Positions 6,212 through 13,874 of a DNA stretch of 14,831 bases are shown here, one piece after another (within the stretch, counting starts at the first letter, position 1; each line of letters begins with the position of its first letter). Source of the stretch: an uncultured Collinsella sp. (GTDB lineage: Bacteria; Actinomycetota; Coriobacteriia; Coriobacteriales; Coriobacteriaceae). The stretch is from the NCBI GenBank assembly GCA_900752345.1, contig CAADVA010000080.1:1-14831 (forward strand). The letters run 5' to 3'. The notes under the pieces are model-generated. The model was given only the letters and a program-made list of their open reading frames with translations, had not been told where the DNA came from and ran no database searches. A program made the position numbers and the translations under genes.

Positions 6212-7503
6212 TGGACGGTACGCTGTTCGTTCACCGTGAGTTTAATGGGTCTTACCAGCTGGTTGGCATATTGGAGGAACATGCGGGGTTTCCGGCATTC
6301 ACCTATAGCCCCAAATATCTCGAGAGCGGTGATGCGGCGCCGATTTCGATTTCGCTGCCGTTGTCGGCCGAGACATTTAGTCCGGACGCAACGGGCTCCT
6401 TTTTCTCTGGCATCATTCCGGAGGGGCAGCTCAACAGGGACCTTGAGAAAAGGGCGCGAGCGGAACGCGGAGATTACTTCAAGGTGCTCGATTTAGTCCG
6501 CGATGAACCTGTCGGCGCTCTGGTTTTGACGCGAGAGCCTTCGGCCGGCAGTCTCGAAATGGGCTATGAAGAGATAGGTGAGGAACAGCTAAGCGGGCTG
6601 GCATACGCGCCGGCGGAGGTTGCTTTTGATTTAGCGCTAGAGAGTCGAATCTCCCTTGCAGGTGCTCAGGCGAAGGTCGGTCTCTACCATACGGGCGATG
6701 ACCCATGTGGCGGATGGTACCTGCCTCATGGAGCGGCCCCATCCACGCACATTCTCAAGGCGGGATCGAAAACGTTCCCGGGTGAGACGGTGTGCGAAGC
6801 GATGTGCGTGAGAGCCGCCTCTCTGATGGACTTATCGGCCGAAGAGTGTTTTCTTATCCGAGTTGAGGATGCCGAGCCAATTATCGCCGTGAAGCGATTT
6901 GACCGAGTAACGCCTGATGCTGGACGCTCGGTTGACGGATTGCCAATTCCGTACCGTTTGCACCAGGAAGATGTTTGTCAGGCCAAGGGTATCTCGCGTA
7001 AGCTTAAATATGAGCCGACGGGCGTCAATTACCTGGGGCTTATCGTCGATGCGGTGCGAAGGGCGTCGACGAATCAAATGGAGGACAGGTTCCTTGTCGG
7101 CTATAACCAGCTGTTTGACTATGCCGTAGGTAACTGCGATAACCATCTAAAGAACTGGTCGCTCGTGTGGGACGAAAGTTGGAAGCAGGTGAGGCTGGCG
7201 CCGCTCTATGACGTGCTGTGCACAACGGTTTACCCCAGTCTCGTTCGCGAGATGGGCGTCTCGTTTGGTGGGAGCCGCAAGATTGACGACGTAACGCGCG
7301 GGTCGGTGATGAGCCAAATGATTGGGGCGGGTTTGCCCGGAGGAATTGTCGCCGGAATGATTGCTGATACCTGCAATGAGGTTCCAGACGCGCTAAGAGA
7401 CGCCGCGCGCGGTCTTAAAGAAGAGGGTTTTCCCGAGGCGGAGGCAATGTTCGAGAAGATCATTCCAGAAGTGCAAGCTCGTCTAAGCAGGATCGCCTTA
7501 TAA
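6211..7503 (+). CDS. hipA: HipA-like serine/threonine kinase toxin
   Basis: This 430-residue protein belongs to the HipA kinase family; E. coli HipA arrests growth by phosphorylating glutamyl-tRNA synthetase, but the target here is unknown. The N-terminal domain (about 1-110) includes FFSGIIPEG and GDYFKVLDLV and matches the HipA N-subdomain. The kinase part has the P-loop segment SLAGAQAKVGL with S148 equivalent to the autophosphorylated serine, ATP-binding K183 in STHILKAG, catalytic D310 and N315 in NCDNHLKNWS, and the DFG-like D334 in LAPLYDV. All key residues are intact, so it should be an active kinase. It is full length for a HipA paired with a separate HipB. GAGGGGG precedes the start. 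A terminator follows immediately after the stop. Confidence 0.95.
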   Translation: MDGTLFVHREFNGSYQLVGILEEHAGFPAFTYSPKYLESGDAAPISISLPLSAETFSPDATGSFFSGIIPEGQLNRDLEKRARAERGDYFKVLDLVRDEPVGALVLTREPSAGSLEMGYEEIGEEQLSGLAYAPAEVAFDLALESRISLAGAQAKVGLYHTGDDPCGGWYLPHGAAPSTHILKAGSKTFPGETVCEAMCVRAASLMDLSAEECFLIRVEDAEPIIAVKRFDRVTPDAGRSVDGLPIPYRLHQEDVCQAKGISRKLKYEPTGVNYLGLIVDAVRRASTNQMEDRFLVGYNQLFDYAVGNCDNHLKNWSLVWDESWKQVRLAPLYDVLCTTVYPSLVREMGVSFGGSRKIDDVTRGSVMSQMIGAGLPGGIVAGMIADTCNEVPDALRDAARGLKEEGFPEAEAMFEKIIPEVQARLSRIAL

Positions 7504-7509
7504 CAAAAA

Positions 7510-7544
7510 CGTGCCGCCCCAAAACGGGGCGGCACGCCATTTTT
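7510..7544. terminator. Bidirectional terminator between hipA and the universal stress gene
   Basis: An 11-bp perfect stem pairs CGTGCCGCCCC (7510-7520) with GGGGCGGCACG (7526-7536) around a 5-nt loop. T-rich sequence follows on the plus strand (7540-7544) and AAAAA precedes the stem (7505-7509), giving a T-run on the minus strand as well. It can therefore end both convergent transcripts. Confidence 0.9.
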
Positions 7545-7593
7545 CTATCAGACAACTCGTTGAAGTAAGGCCCCGCGGCCGGTGGGAGCAACG

Positions 7594-8031
7594 TTACTTC
7601 ACGACCAGGATGTCGCAGTCGGTATTGCGCAGCAGGAACGTCGAAATCGAGCCCAAGAGCGCGTACTTAATTGAGGACAGGCCGCGGGCGCCGCAGAGCA
7701 CCAGGTCGGGCTTGACCACGTCGAGCATCTCGTCTTTGAGCGTCTCGCGAATGCGGCCGGCGCGAATCATGACCTCGACCTCGGGAATGTCGGGATTGGC
7801 CTTGGCCTCTTCGAGCTGCTTGGCGATGGAGTTCTTAAATGCCTCCTCTAGGCCGTTGACCAGATCGACCGGATAGGAACCGGCGCTCTCGAGTGCCGTG
7901 GAATCGATAACGTGGCCGATAATCAGCTTGGCGCCGTTGTTCGCGGCGACCTTGATGGCGCGTGCGAGCACAAAATCCTGCTGCTCAGTACCGTCGAGTG
8001 AAACAAATACCTTGGTGTAGCCCTCGTTCAT
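7594..8031 (-). CDS. Universal stress protein (UspA family, ATP-binding type)
   Basis: This 145-residue single-domain protein has the Usp fold: an opening strand (KVFVSLDGTEQQ), a second strand (KLIIGHVID) and the nucleotide-binding signature G-x2-G-x9-G-S, seen as G114, G117 and G127-S128 in GARGLSSIKYALLGSIS. It ends with the usual strand DILVVK. The signature is that of the ATP-binding class exemplified by MJ0577, whose members act in stress survival or metabolic arrest; the exact role is unknown. AAGGAGG lies 5 bases before the ATG on the minus strand. It is transcribed alone, convergent with hipA and divergent from uppP. Confidence 0.93.
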   Translation of the reverse strand: MNEGYTKVFVSLDGTEQQDFVLARAIKVAANNGAKLIIGHVIDSTALESAGSYPVDLVNGLEEAFKNSIAKQLEEAKANPDIPEVEVMIRAGRIRETLKDEMLDVVKPDLVLCGARGLSSIKYALLGSISTFLLRNTDCDILVVK

Positions 8032-8266
8032 GGTTTCCTCCTTGGTCTATCGCACGGGCGTGGGGCTCGTGCATCGGGCGGGCGCGGATGCGTGGCCGCC
8101 GGACACTTTATCTTGTTGCAGTTATACCCAAGGATTTGGGTTTGACCGCTCGCAATTCTGTGAACGGGCGAGTTTTTTGGTAAGGGTGGGCGCGGTCGCG
8201 GCCGAACGGTTGATAATGGGACATCGCCCGCAACCGTCCGCAGAACAATATCGGCGGGTGTCTAAC

Positions 8267-8273
8267 GAGGGGG
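8267..8273 (+). promoter_or_regulatory. Ribosome binding site deciding a TTG start for uppP
   Basis: GAGGGGG lies 5 bases upstream of TTG 8279. The resulting N-terminus begins with the membrane helix that family members start with. The open frame continues upstream to 8030, but the added sequence is low-complexity and covers the divergent promoter region. Confidence 0.8.
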
Positions 8274-8278
8274 TCCCT

Positions 8279-9253
8279 TTGGATATCATTGAGCTTCTAA
8301 AATCTGCCTTCATGGGCCTGGTCGAGGGCATCACCGAATGGCTGCCTGTTTCGTCGACCGGTCACATGATCTTGGTGGACGAGTTCGTCAAGATGAACGT
8401 GAGCGAGACGTTCTGGAATATGTTCCTGGTCGTGATTCAGCTTGGCGCCATTTTGGCCGTCTGCGTCCTGTTCTTTTACGACCTCAACCCGTTTTCTCCC
8501 AGCAAAGGCAAGGAGGGTCGTCGCGACACCTGGGTGCTGTGGGGCAAGATTGTGCTCGGCTGCATTCCCGCCGCGGCGATCGGTCTGCCGCTTAACGACT
8601 GGATGGAGGAGCATTTCTACAATGCTCCCGTCGTGGCGCTGGCGCTCATTGTGTACGGCGTGCTGTTTATCGTGATCGAGAACTGGCGCGCGAACAAGCG
8701 CGACCAGGCCGCTCTTGCCGGTTCGTTTGGTTCGCGTGCCGTGGTGGCGGGCGGACGCCCCGCTGGTGCCCCTTTTGCCCCCCCCGCTGCGGCTGCCGCT
8801 TCAGACGATGACGATAACCTGGACTTTGGCTCCATCACTACGCTCGAGGATCTGAGCTGGAAGACCGCGCTGGGTATCGGTTGCTTCCAGGTGCTTTCGC
8901 TGATTCCGGGCACATCGCGCTCCGGCTCCACGATCATCGGCGGCCTGCTGCTGGGCTGCACGCGCTCGGTGGCGTCTAAGTTCACGTTCTTCCTGGCTAT
9001 TCCCGTTATGTTTGGCGCGAGCGCGCTCAAGCTGGTCAAGTACTTTATTAAGGGCGGCACGTTCGGCACCAACGAAATCGCCATCCTGGGCGTGGGCTGC
9101 GTCGTCGCCTTTGTGGTGTCGCTCATTGCCATCAAGTGGCTTATGGGCTTCGTGCGCCGTCACGACTTTAAGTGCTTCGGCGTCTACCGCATCATCCTGG
9201 GCATCGTGGTGCTCGCGTACTTCTTTGTCCTGGAGCCTATGCTCGGCCTGTAA
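8279..9253 (+). CDS. uppP: Undecaprenyl-diphosphate phosphatase (UppP/BacA)
   Basis: This 324-residue multi-pass membrane enzyme removes a phosphate from undecaprenyl diphosphate, recycling the lipid carrier for peptidoglycan and other wall polymers, and classically gives bacitracin tolerance. The first motif, GLVEGITEWLPVSSTGHM, contains the catalytic pair E16 and E20; the second, PGTSRSGS (210-217), contains R214, equivalent to the essential arginine of E. coli BacA. Hydrophobic helices follow to the C-terminus. It is about 50 residues longer than common homologues because of a hydrophilic Ala/Pro/Asp-rich loop (about 137-190) between helices. It starts with TTG. A strong terminator follows, so it appears monocistronic. 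Confidence 0.96.
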   Translation: MDIIELLKSAFMGLVEGITEWLPVSSTGHMILVDEFVKMNVSETFWNMFLVVIQLGAILAVCVLFFYDLNPFSPSKGKEGRRDTWVLWGKIVLGCIPAAAIGLPLNDWMEEHFYNAPVVALALIVYGVLFIVIENWRANKRDQAALAGSFGSRAVVAGGRPAGAPFAPPAAAAASDDDDNLDFGSITTLEDLSWKTALGIGCFQVLSLIPGTSRSGSTIIGGLLLGCTRSVASKFTFFLAIPVMFGASALKLVKYFIKGGTFGTNEIAILGVGCVVAFVVSLIAIKWLMGFVRRHDFKCFGVYRIILGIVVLAYFFVLEPMLGL

Positions 9254-9297
9254 CTTGGTCGACGCTGCGCGGCGGCCGGGGCGACAACTTGTCATTC

Positions 9298-9338
9298 AAA
9301 GGGGGCGGCATGACCAGAAGGTCTATGCCGCCCCTTTT
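9298..9338 (+). terminator. Rho-independent terminator of uppP
   Basis: GGGGCGGCAT (9302-9311) pairs with ATGCCGCCCC (9325-9334). The stem continues inward as GACC/GGTC past one bulged T to an AGAA loop, and TTTT follows. The AAA before the stem can also pair with the T-run. Confidence 0.9.
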
Positions 9339-9584
9339 CATGCCAATTTGTTCGCCCTGGCCACCGCTCGCTGCTGCTGCCATGACATCGGCGGTTTCGT
9401 GATTGTCAATTGATTGGTGCAGACCAACCTGACCCCATTGCGCCAAATTCGCTGGGGCGGCCTGACGGTGACGCACGGAGTCGTGGTGTGATTTGCGTCG
9501 GTGTCCGCGCGGCTCGGTATACTGGTACGGCTCAAACTATGGCGCCGCCCGCAGGCGCGCCGTCCGTCAGATGAGGAGTCGCCC
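9339..9584 (+). promoter_or_regulatory. Leader region of pcrA with candidate promoter
   Basis: The stretch between the uppP terminator and pcrA holds no gene. TATACT (9518-9523) is a good -10 box 62 bases before the pcrA ATG, with TTGCGT (9493-9498) as a possible -35 at a long 19-bp spacing. A small inverted repeat, TTGGT (9414-9418) with ACCAA (9423-9427), lies upstream. I saw no other structure; a LexA-type operator was not evident. Confidence 0.5.
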
Positions 9585-12485
9585 ATGACCCAGCCCTTGC
9601 CCTGGGAAAAGAACGCCGCGGTATCCGTGCCGCCCGCGCCGGAACCCGTGCCGCTCGATGCATACACCGCTCCTGCTGCGCCGGAGCCCGAGCTCGTCCC
9701 GCTCGACATTTACGACGCTCCCGCGCCGGCGCCCAAGCCCGCCAAGCCGCTCGTCGACATTGACAGCCTTAATCCCGCCCAGCGCGAGGCTGTCCTGTCC
9801 ACCGAGGGCCCGTTGCTGGTGCTCGCCGGCGCCGGCTCGGGCAAGACCCGCGTCTTGACCTTCCGCATCGCACATATGCTCGGCGACCTGGGTGTTAAAC
9901 CTTGGCAGGTTCTTGCCATCACGTTTACCAACAAGGCCGCGGCAGAGATGCGCGAGCGTCTGGCGGCACTCATTCCCAGCGGCACCCGTGGCATGTGGGT
10001 GTGCACCTTCCATGCCATGTGCGTGCGCATGCTGCGCGAGGACGCCGACCTGTTGGGCTACACCGGTCAGTTCACCATCTACGATGACGATGACTCAAAG
10101 CGCATGGTGCGCGACATTATGCAGGCGCTCGGCATCGAGCAAAAGCAGTTCCCCATCAACATGATCCGCAGCAAGATTAGCTCGGCCAAAAACGCCATGA
10201 TCGGCCCCGAGGACATGCTCAAATCCGCCGACAGCCCCAATGACAAAAAGGCCGCGCAAGTCTACCTGGAGCTGGAGCGCCGCCTGCGCGCCGCCAACGC
10301 GATGGACTTCGACGACCTGCTCGTGCGCACGCTCGAGCTGCTGCGCACCCGCCCCGAGGTGCTCGACAAGTATCAGGAGCGCTTCCGCTACATTAGCGTC
10401 GACGAGTATCAGGACACCAACCACGTCCAGTACGAGATCGCCAACCTGCTGGCCGCCAAGTACCAAAACCTCATGGTCGTGGGCGACGACGATCAGTCCA
10501 TTTATAGCTGGCGTGGCGCCGACATCACCAATATCCTGGACTTTGAGAAGGACTTTAAAGACTGCAAGACCGTCAAGCTGGAGCAGAACTACCGCTCTAC
10601 GGGTCATATCCTGAACGCCGCCAACGCCGTGGTACGTCACAACTCGCAGCGCAAGGACAAGCGCCTGTTTACGGCCGAGGGCGACGGCGAGAAGATCCAG
10701 GCCTTCCAGGCAAGCGATGAGCGCGACGAGGGTCGCTGGATTGCCGGCGAGATCGAAAAGCTGCATGCCAAGGGCACGAGTTACGACGACATCGCCGTGT
10801 TCTACCGCACCAACGCCCAGTCGCGTATTCTCGAAGATATGTTTCTGCGCGCGGGCGTGCCCTACAAGATCGTGGGCGGCACGCGATTCTTCGACCGTGC
10901 CGAGATCCGCGACGTCATGGCCTACCTTAAGATGATCGTGAACCCGGCCGACGAGATGAGCGTCAAGCGCGTCATCAACACGCCGCGCCGCGGCATCGGC
11001 TCCACCTCGATCCAAAAGATCGAGCAGCTGGCGCGCGACAACCGTTGCTCGTTCTTCCAGGCTTGCGAGATCGCGTGCGCCGAGACGGGCATGTTTAGTG
11101 CCAAGGTGCGCAACGGCCTGTCGAGCTTTGTGTCGCTGGTGCGCGAGGGCCGCCGCATGGACGGCGAGCTCAAGGACGTTGTCGAGATGATCGTCGATAA
11201 GACGGGCTTGCTGCAGGCGTTTCGCGCCGAGGGCACCATGGAGTCCGAGAGCCGCGCCGAGAACATTCAGGAATTCCTGGGCGTCGCCGCCGAATTTGAG
11301 GAGACGCACGAGGATATCGAGGGTACGCTCGAGAGCTTGGAAGAGCTGCGCGCAGCCGGCGTTGCCGACGTGCCTGCCGAGCCTGAGTCCGAGCCCGTTG
11401 TGGTGAGCGCGCCTGCGCCCGAACCGGGGCCATCTGCCCCGGCATCCTCGTTTGAGGCGCTCGTCGGCGCGCGCGATGCCGCAGGTTCCAATCCGCTCGA
11501 TAGCCTAGCCGCCCCGGCGCTCTCGCCGCAGGACGCCCTGGCCGCCGCCATCGCGGGCAACGCGTATGCCGCGCCGACGGAGATGCCGGCGGGTGCCGTG
11601 CATGCCGACGAGATTGAGCGCACCTACGGTCCGCTCACCTGTAAGGCGCTGCCGGCACTCATGGAGTGGCTGGCCCTGCGCTCCGACTTGGATTCCCTGG
11701 CCGGCGAGACGCATGCCATTACCATGATGACCATCCACTCCGCCAAGGGCCTGGAGTTCCCGGCGGTGTTCGTAGCCGGCATGGAGGAGGGCATCTTCCC
11801 GCACGTGCACGACTTTGGCGGCAGCGATGACCCGGGCAAGCTCGAGGAAGAGCGTCGCCTGGCCTACGTCGCCATCACGCGTGCCCGTAAGCGCCTATTC
11901 CTGACCTATGCGGCCACGCGTCGCACCTACGGCTCGACCTCTGCCAACCCGCGCTCGCGCTTCCTCAATGAGATTCCGTTTGAGGATATCGAGTTTAGCG
12001 GTATCGGTTCTGCCGGTTTTGAGGGCACGGGCTGGGAGAAGCGCGGCGACCGTCACGGCACCTTTGGCTCGGGCATGGGTTCGGATATGTATGGCGGCAA
12101 GGTGTTCGGTTCGCATACGCGCTCGACCGGCGGTTCCGGTTCGCGCGGCGGATCGAGCTTTGACGATTTCTTTGGTGGCAGCAGCTACGGGACCGAGCGC
12201 CCTCGTGGGGTCTCGCCCGACGCCGGCCGCGGTGCCTCGACCTTTGGTTCGGGTGCGCCGCGAGCCAAAAAGCCGTCGTCCAAGGTGTCTCCGACGGTGG
12301 AGCGCAAGGTCGATCGCGCCAGCGCATCGCAGGACTTTGCCGCGGGCGATACCGTGAGCCACAAGACCTTTGGCACGGGTACCGTGATCTCGGTCGCCGG
12401 AGACATGATCGAGGTCCAGTTCGAAAAGACCGGCCAGACCAAAAAGCTGATGAAGGGCTTTGCGCCGATCGTCAAGCTGTCGTGA
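9585..12485 (+). CDS. pcrA: ATP-dependent DNA helicase PcrA/UvrD, superfamily 1A
   Basis: This 966-residue 3'-5' helicase acts in nucleotide-excision repair, replication restart and removal of proteins or RNA polymerase from DNA. After a Pro/Ala-rich N-terminal extension (1-58), containing a duplicated VPLDxY unit, come the Q motif (LNPAQREAV), Walker A GAGSGKT (K87), the DEYQDT Walker B (D273-E274), GDDDQSIYSWRGAD, TIHSAKGLEF (from 716) and AYVAITRARKRL. A Pro/Ala/Glu-rich segment of roughly 75 residues (about 596-672) interrupts the region just before TIHSAKGLEF. A Gly/Ser-rich linker then leads to a C-terminal Tudor-like domain (FGTGTVISVAGDMIEVQFE), the part of PcrA known to contact RNA polymerase. 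ATG 9585 has GAGGAG (9573-9578); an upstream GTG at 9501 was not used because it lies before the candidate promoter. Confidence 0.97.
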   Translation: MTQPLPWEKNAAVSVPPAPEPVPLDAYTAPAAPEPELVPLDIYDAPAPAPKPAKPLVDIDSLNPAQREAVLSTEGPLLVLAGAGSGKTRVLTFRIAHMLGDLGVKPWQVLAITFTNKAAAEMRERLAALIPSGTRGMWVCTFHAMCVRMLREDADLLGYTGQFTIYDDDDSKRMVRDIMQALGIEQKQFPINMIRSKISSAKNAMIGPEDMLKSADSPNDKKAAQVYLELERRLRAANAMDFDDLLVRTLELLRTRPEVLDKYQERFRYISVDEYQDTNHVQYEIANLLAAKYQNLMVVGDDDQSIYSWRGADITNILDFEKDFKDCKTVKLEQNYRSTGHILNAANAVVRHNSQRKDKRLFTAEGDGEKIQAFQASDERDEGRWIAGEIEKLHAKGTSYDDIAVFYRTNAQSRILEDMFLRAGVPYKIVGGTRFFDRAEIRDVMAYLKMIVNPADEMSVKRVINTPRRGIGSTSIQKIEQLARDNRCSFFQACEIACAETGMFSAKVRNGLSSFVSLVREGRRMDGELKDVVEMIVDKTGLLQAFRAEGTMESESRAENIQEFLGVAAEFEETHEDIEGTLESLEELRAAGVADVPAEPESEPVVVSAPAPEPGPSAPASSFEALVGARDAAGSNPLDSLAAPALSPQDALAAAIAGNAYAAPTEMPAGAVHADEIERTYGPLTCKALPALMEWLALRSDLDSLAGETHAITMMTIHSAKGLEFPAVFVAGMEEGIFPHVHDFGGSDDPGKLEEERRLAYVAITRARKRLFLTYAATRRTYGSTSANPRSRFLNEIPFEDIEFSGIGSAGFEGTGWEKRGDRHGTFGSGMGSDMYGGKVFGSHTRSTGGSGSRGGSSFDDFFGGSSYGTERPRGVSPDAGRGASTFGSGAPRAKKPSSKVSPTVERKVDRASASQDFAAGDTVSHKTFGTGTVISVAGDMIEVQFEKTGQTKKLMKGFAPIVKLS

Positions 12486-12492
12486 TCCTGGC

Positions 12493-12622
12493 GGACCTGG
12501 GCGGGCGTATAGGGCAACATCGCCTGCTCGGGCAGTCCTGCGCAAGACGGAGAGCACATTAAGTGCTCTCCTTTGCGTGCGGAACTCGCGATCGATGTTG
12601 CCCTATACGCCCGCCCAGGTCC
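12493..12622. repeat. Conserved-core, variable-arm hairpin element, copy 1
   Basis: A perfect 30-bp inverted repeat (12493-12522 with 12593-12622) flanks a 70-nt core (12523-12592). The core holds a 9-bp hairpin, GGAGAGCAC (12549-12557) with GTGCTCTCC (12563-12571), loop ATTAA, and a flanking CGCAA/TTGCG pairing (12541-12545 with 12573-12577). Its outer segments include CAGTCCTGC and GCGGAACTCGCGAT. The whole can fold as one long hairpin of about 130 nt. It begins 7 bases after the pcrA stop. Only TTT follows the inner stem, so it is not a standard intrinsic terminator. The same core recurs inverted at 14753-14821 with unrelated arms. I do not recognise it as a named RNA or mobile-element class. 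Confidence 0.9.
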
Positions 12623-12706
12623 TTGGGTAACGGTGCTTGCTGGCGTCGCCTTGCTCGTCCGCTTTTTGATCTGGAGAGCCGGGTGGGCTGATATATAGAT
12701 GCGAGC

Positions 12707-12751
12707 AGGGGCTCCTCCGTTGATGAACGGGGGAGCCCCTTATTGTGTTTT
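12707..12751 (+). terminator. Terminator-like hairpin left of the AbiE-like cassette
   Basis: A 14-bp stem with one wobble pairs 12707-12720 with 12727-12740 around a TGATGA loop, followed by the T-rich TTATTGTGTTTT. It may end pcrA readthrough. A near-copy in the same orientation lies right of the cassette (14655-14700), with matching loop and similar T-rich tail including GTTTTG and ATTGT. Confidence 0.8.
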
Positions 12752-12776
12752 GGATTGTTTCTTATGACTTTAGGGA

Positions 12777-12804
12777 TTGAGCGTTTTATACGATTCAGTA
12801 TAAT
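12777..12804 (+). promoter_or_regulatory. Consensus-like promoter of the AbiE-like operon
   Basis: TTGAGC (12777-12782) and a perfect TATAAT (12799-12804) are separated by 16 bp, in AT-rich DNA, 48 bases before the preferred start codon. This is the best sigma-70-type promoter in the window. Confidence 0.75.
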
Positions 12805-12834
12805 TTCAGATAGATGCTAAAATGTAACTGAAAT
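12803..12834. promoter_or_regulatory. Candidate operator: inverted repeat in the AbiE-like leader
   Basis: ATTTCAG (12803-12809) and CTGAAAT (12828-12834) form a perfect 7-bp inverted repeat, 18 nt apart, starting within the -10 box and ending just before the ribosome site. A further ATTCAG lies at 12793-12798. AbiEi antitoxins are known to autorepress by binding inverted repeats in their own promoter, so this is a natural candidate site, by inference only. Confidence 0.55.
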
Positions 12835-12851
12835 GAAAAGGGTGATTGGAC

Positions 12852-13874
12852 ATGCTGCTAAATTGTCTCCCAAAAAGACTCTTCTCTTTGGAGCTCGCCA
12901 TCGACCCGGAGCCAGTTGAGATGCAGATTCCTCGCATGTATCTTGAGCGGTATTCGCTTCGCTTAGCACGGCTTGGCATGTCTGAGCAGGGCCGTTTTAT
13001 TGTTGCGGAACCTAAAGAACCGCCCAGTGTCATTTCGGCGCGAAATCTCGTCAATGCAGTGCGTGCGTTAGATGCTCGTCCGGTGGCAATTTGCTGGGAT
13101 GCTATGGATTTAGGTTTTATGCGCGCGCTTTCTTCGGAGGGAATCGCATATATCCGAGATGAGCGAAATGCGTTCCTGCCGTTTATCGGAGCCGTTATTT
13201 CCGATGAAGTGCTGGGTGCTTCTCCCGCTGCTCCGCTTTCGCCCCAATCTCAACGAATCGTCCTAAATCTCATTGCGGGACGATGGGTTGACTGCTCCGC
13301 CGGCGACCTAGCGCGTCTGTGTGGCAAAAGCGCGGCAAGCGTCAGCGGCTATCTTTCGGAAATCGCCGCTATAGCTCCTGGGTTGATTATGCGGGACGGC
13401 AAAAAGCGTATATTGTGCGACGCCGGGCTGTCGACCGAGACGTTGCTAGATGGGTTTGAGGACTATCTTCGCACGCCAGTTTTAGAGCGAATCCGGCTCA
13501 AGAAGGTTATCGAGAGAACAGAGCTACGTGCCGTTGATGCGCTGCTTTCCGGTGTGTCTGCCCTTAGCTATATGTCCGACCTTGCCCATGAAGACTCTGC
13601 TCCAACCATTGCTCTCGAAAAATATCAGCTAGAGGCCTTGAAAGAGCATATGGGCGACAGATGGCTGGAGGCTCAGTGGTACGAACCGGCGGCAGTTGTG
13701 ATTGAGGTCTGGTCGTATCCCGTGGACGCGCCGTCCGATATTAGTTTTGACGCGACGGGTTTGCAGTGTGTCGACCCGTTTTCCTTATACGTTGCTTGCG
13801 CAAAAGCAGATTACAAAGAAGATCGTCTGCTCGACGCGGTCGAACAGCTCAGGAGGACGATATGTCAAAAGTGA
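12852..13874 (+). CDS. AbiEi-like type IV antitoxin / wHTH transcriptional regulator
   Basis: This 340-residue protein resembles the AbiEi-family antitoxins that pair with AbiEii nucleotidyltransferases. An N-terminal alpha/beta domain contains PVAICWDAMDLGFMRALSSE followed by GIAYIRDERNAFLPF, resembling the 'gi.y.D..gNayl' segment of actinobacterial members. A winged helix-turn-helix lies at about 130-185 (SPQSQRIVLNLI, DLARLCGKSAASVSGYLSEI). The C-terminal domain ends with VDPFSLYVACAKADYKEDRL, like the 'P..ly.DL....R..eA' end of the family. ATG 12852 is chosen because GGTGAT lies 5 bases upstream; TTG 12846 would be too close. It overlaps the next gene by 13 bases. G+C is lower than in pcrA, suggesting acquisition. 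Family assignment is from pattern memory and moderately sure. Confidence 0.68.
   Translation: MLLNCLPKRLFSLELAIDPEPVEMQIPRMYLERYSLRLARLGMSEQGRFIVAEPKEPPSVISARNLVNAVRALDARPVAICWDAMDLGFMRALSSEGIAYIRDERNAFLPFIGAVISDEVLGASPAAPLSPQSQRIVLNLIAGRWVDCSAGDLARLCGKSAASVSGYLSEIAAIAPGLIMRDGKKRILCDAGLSTETLLDGFEDYLRTPVLERIRLKKVIERTELRAVDALLSGVSALSYMSDLAHEDSAPTIALEKYQLEALKEHMGDRWLEAQWYEPAAVVIEVWSYPVDAPSDISFDATGLQCVDPFSLYVACAKADYKEDRLLDAVEQLRRTICQK

Noticed and set aside
8101..8160. Promoters for the divergent stress-protein and uppP genes
   Set aside because: Several TATAAC/TTATAC-like strings exist on either strand, but none pairs with a convincing -35 at 16-18 bp, so no promoter is called.
8030..8278. Upstream extension of uppP to 8030
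   Set aside because: It would overlap the divergent stress-protein start region and add a non-membrane tail. The TTG at 8279 has GAGGGGG and yields the usual N-terminus.
10095..11309. Long minus-strand frame (404 codons) opposite pcrA
   Set aside because: It lies wholly inside the helicase gene, has no recognisable domain, and reflects GC-rich third positions.
12493..12622. Retron non-coding RNA, with the arms as a1/a2 repeats
   Set aside because: No reverse transcriptase is encoded nearby; the downstream genes are a nucleotidyltransferase and an AbiEi-like regulator. The inverted second copy also does not fit.
12493..12622. Integron attC site
   Set aside because: No integrase and no recognisable RYYYAAC/GTTRRRY core sites were seen at the arm ends, though a single-strand hairpin function is not excluded.
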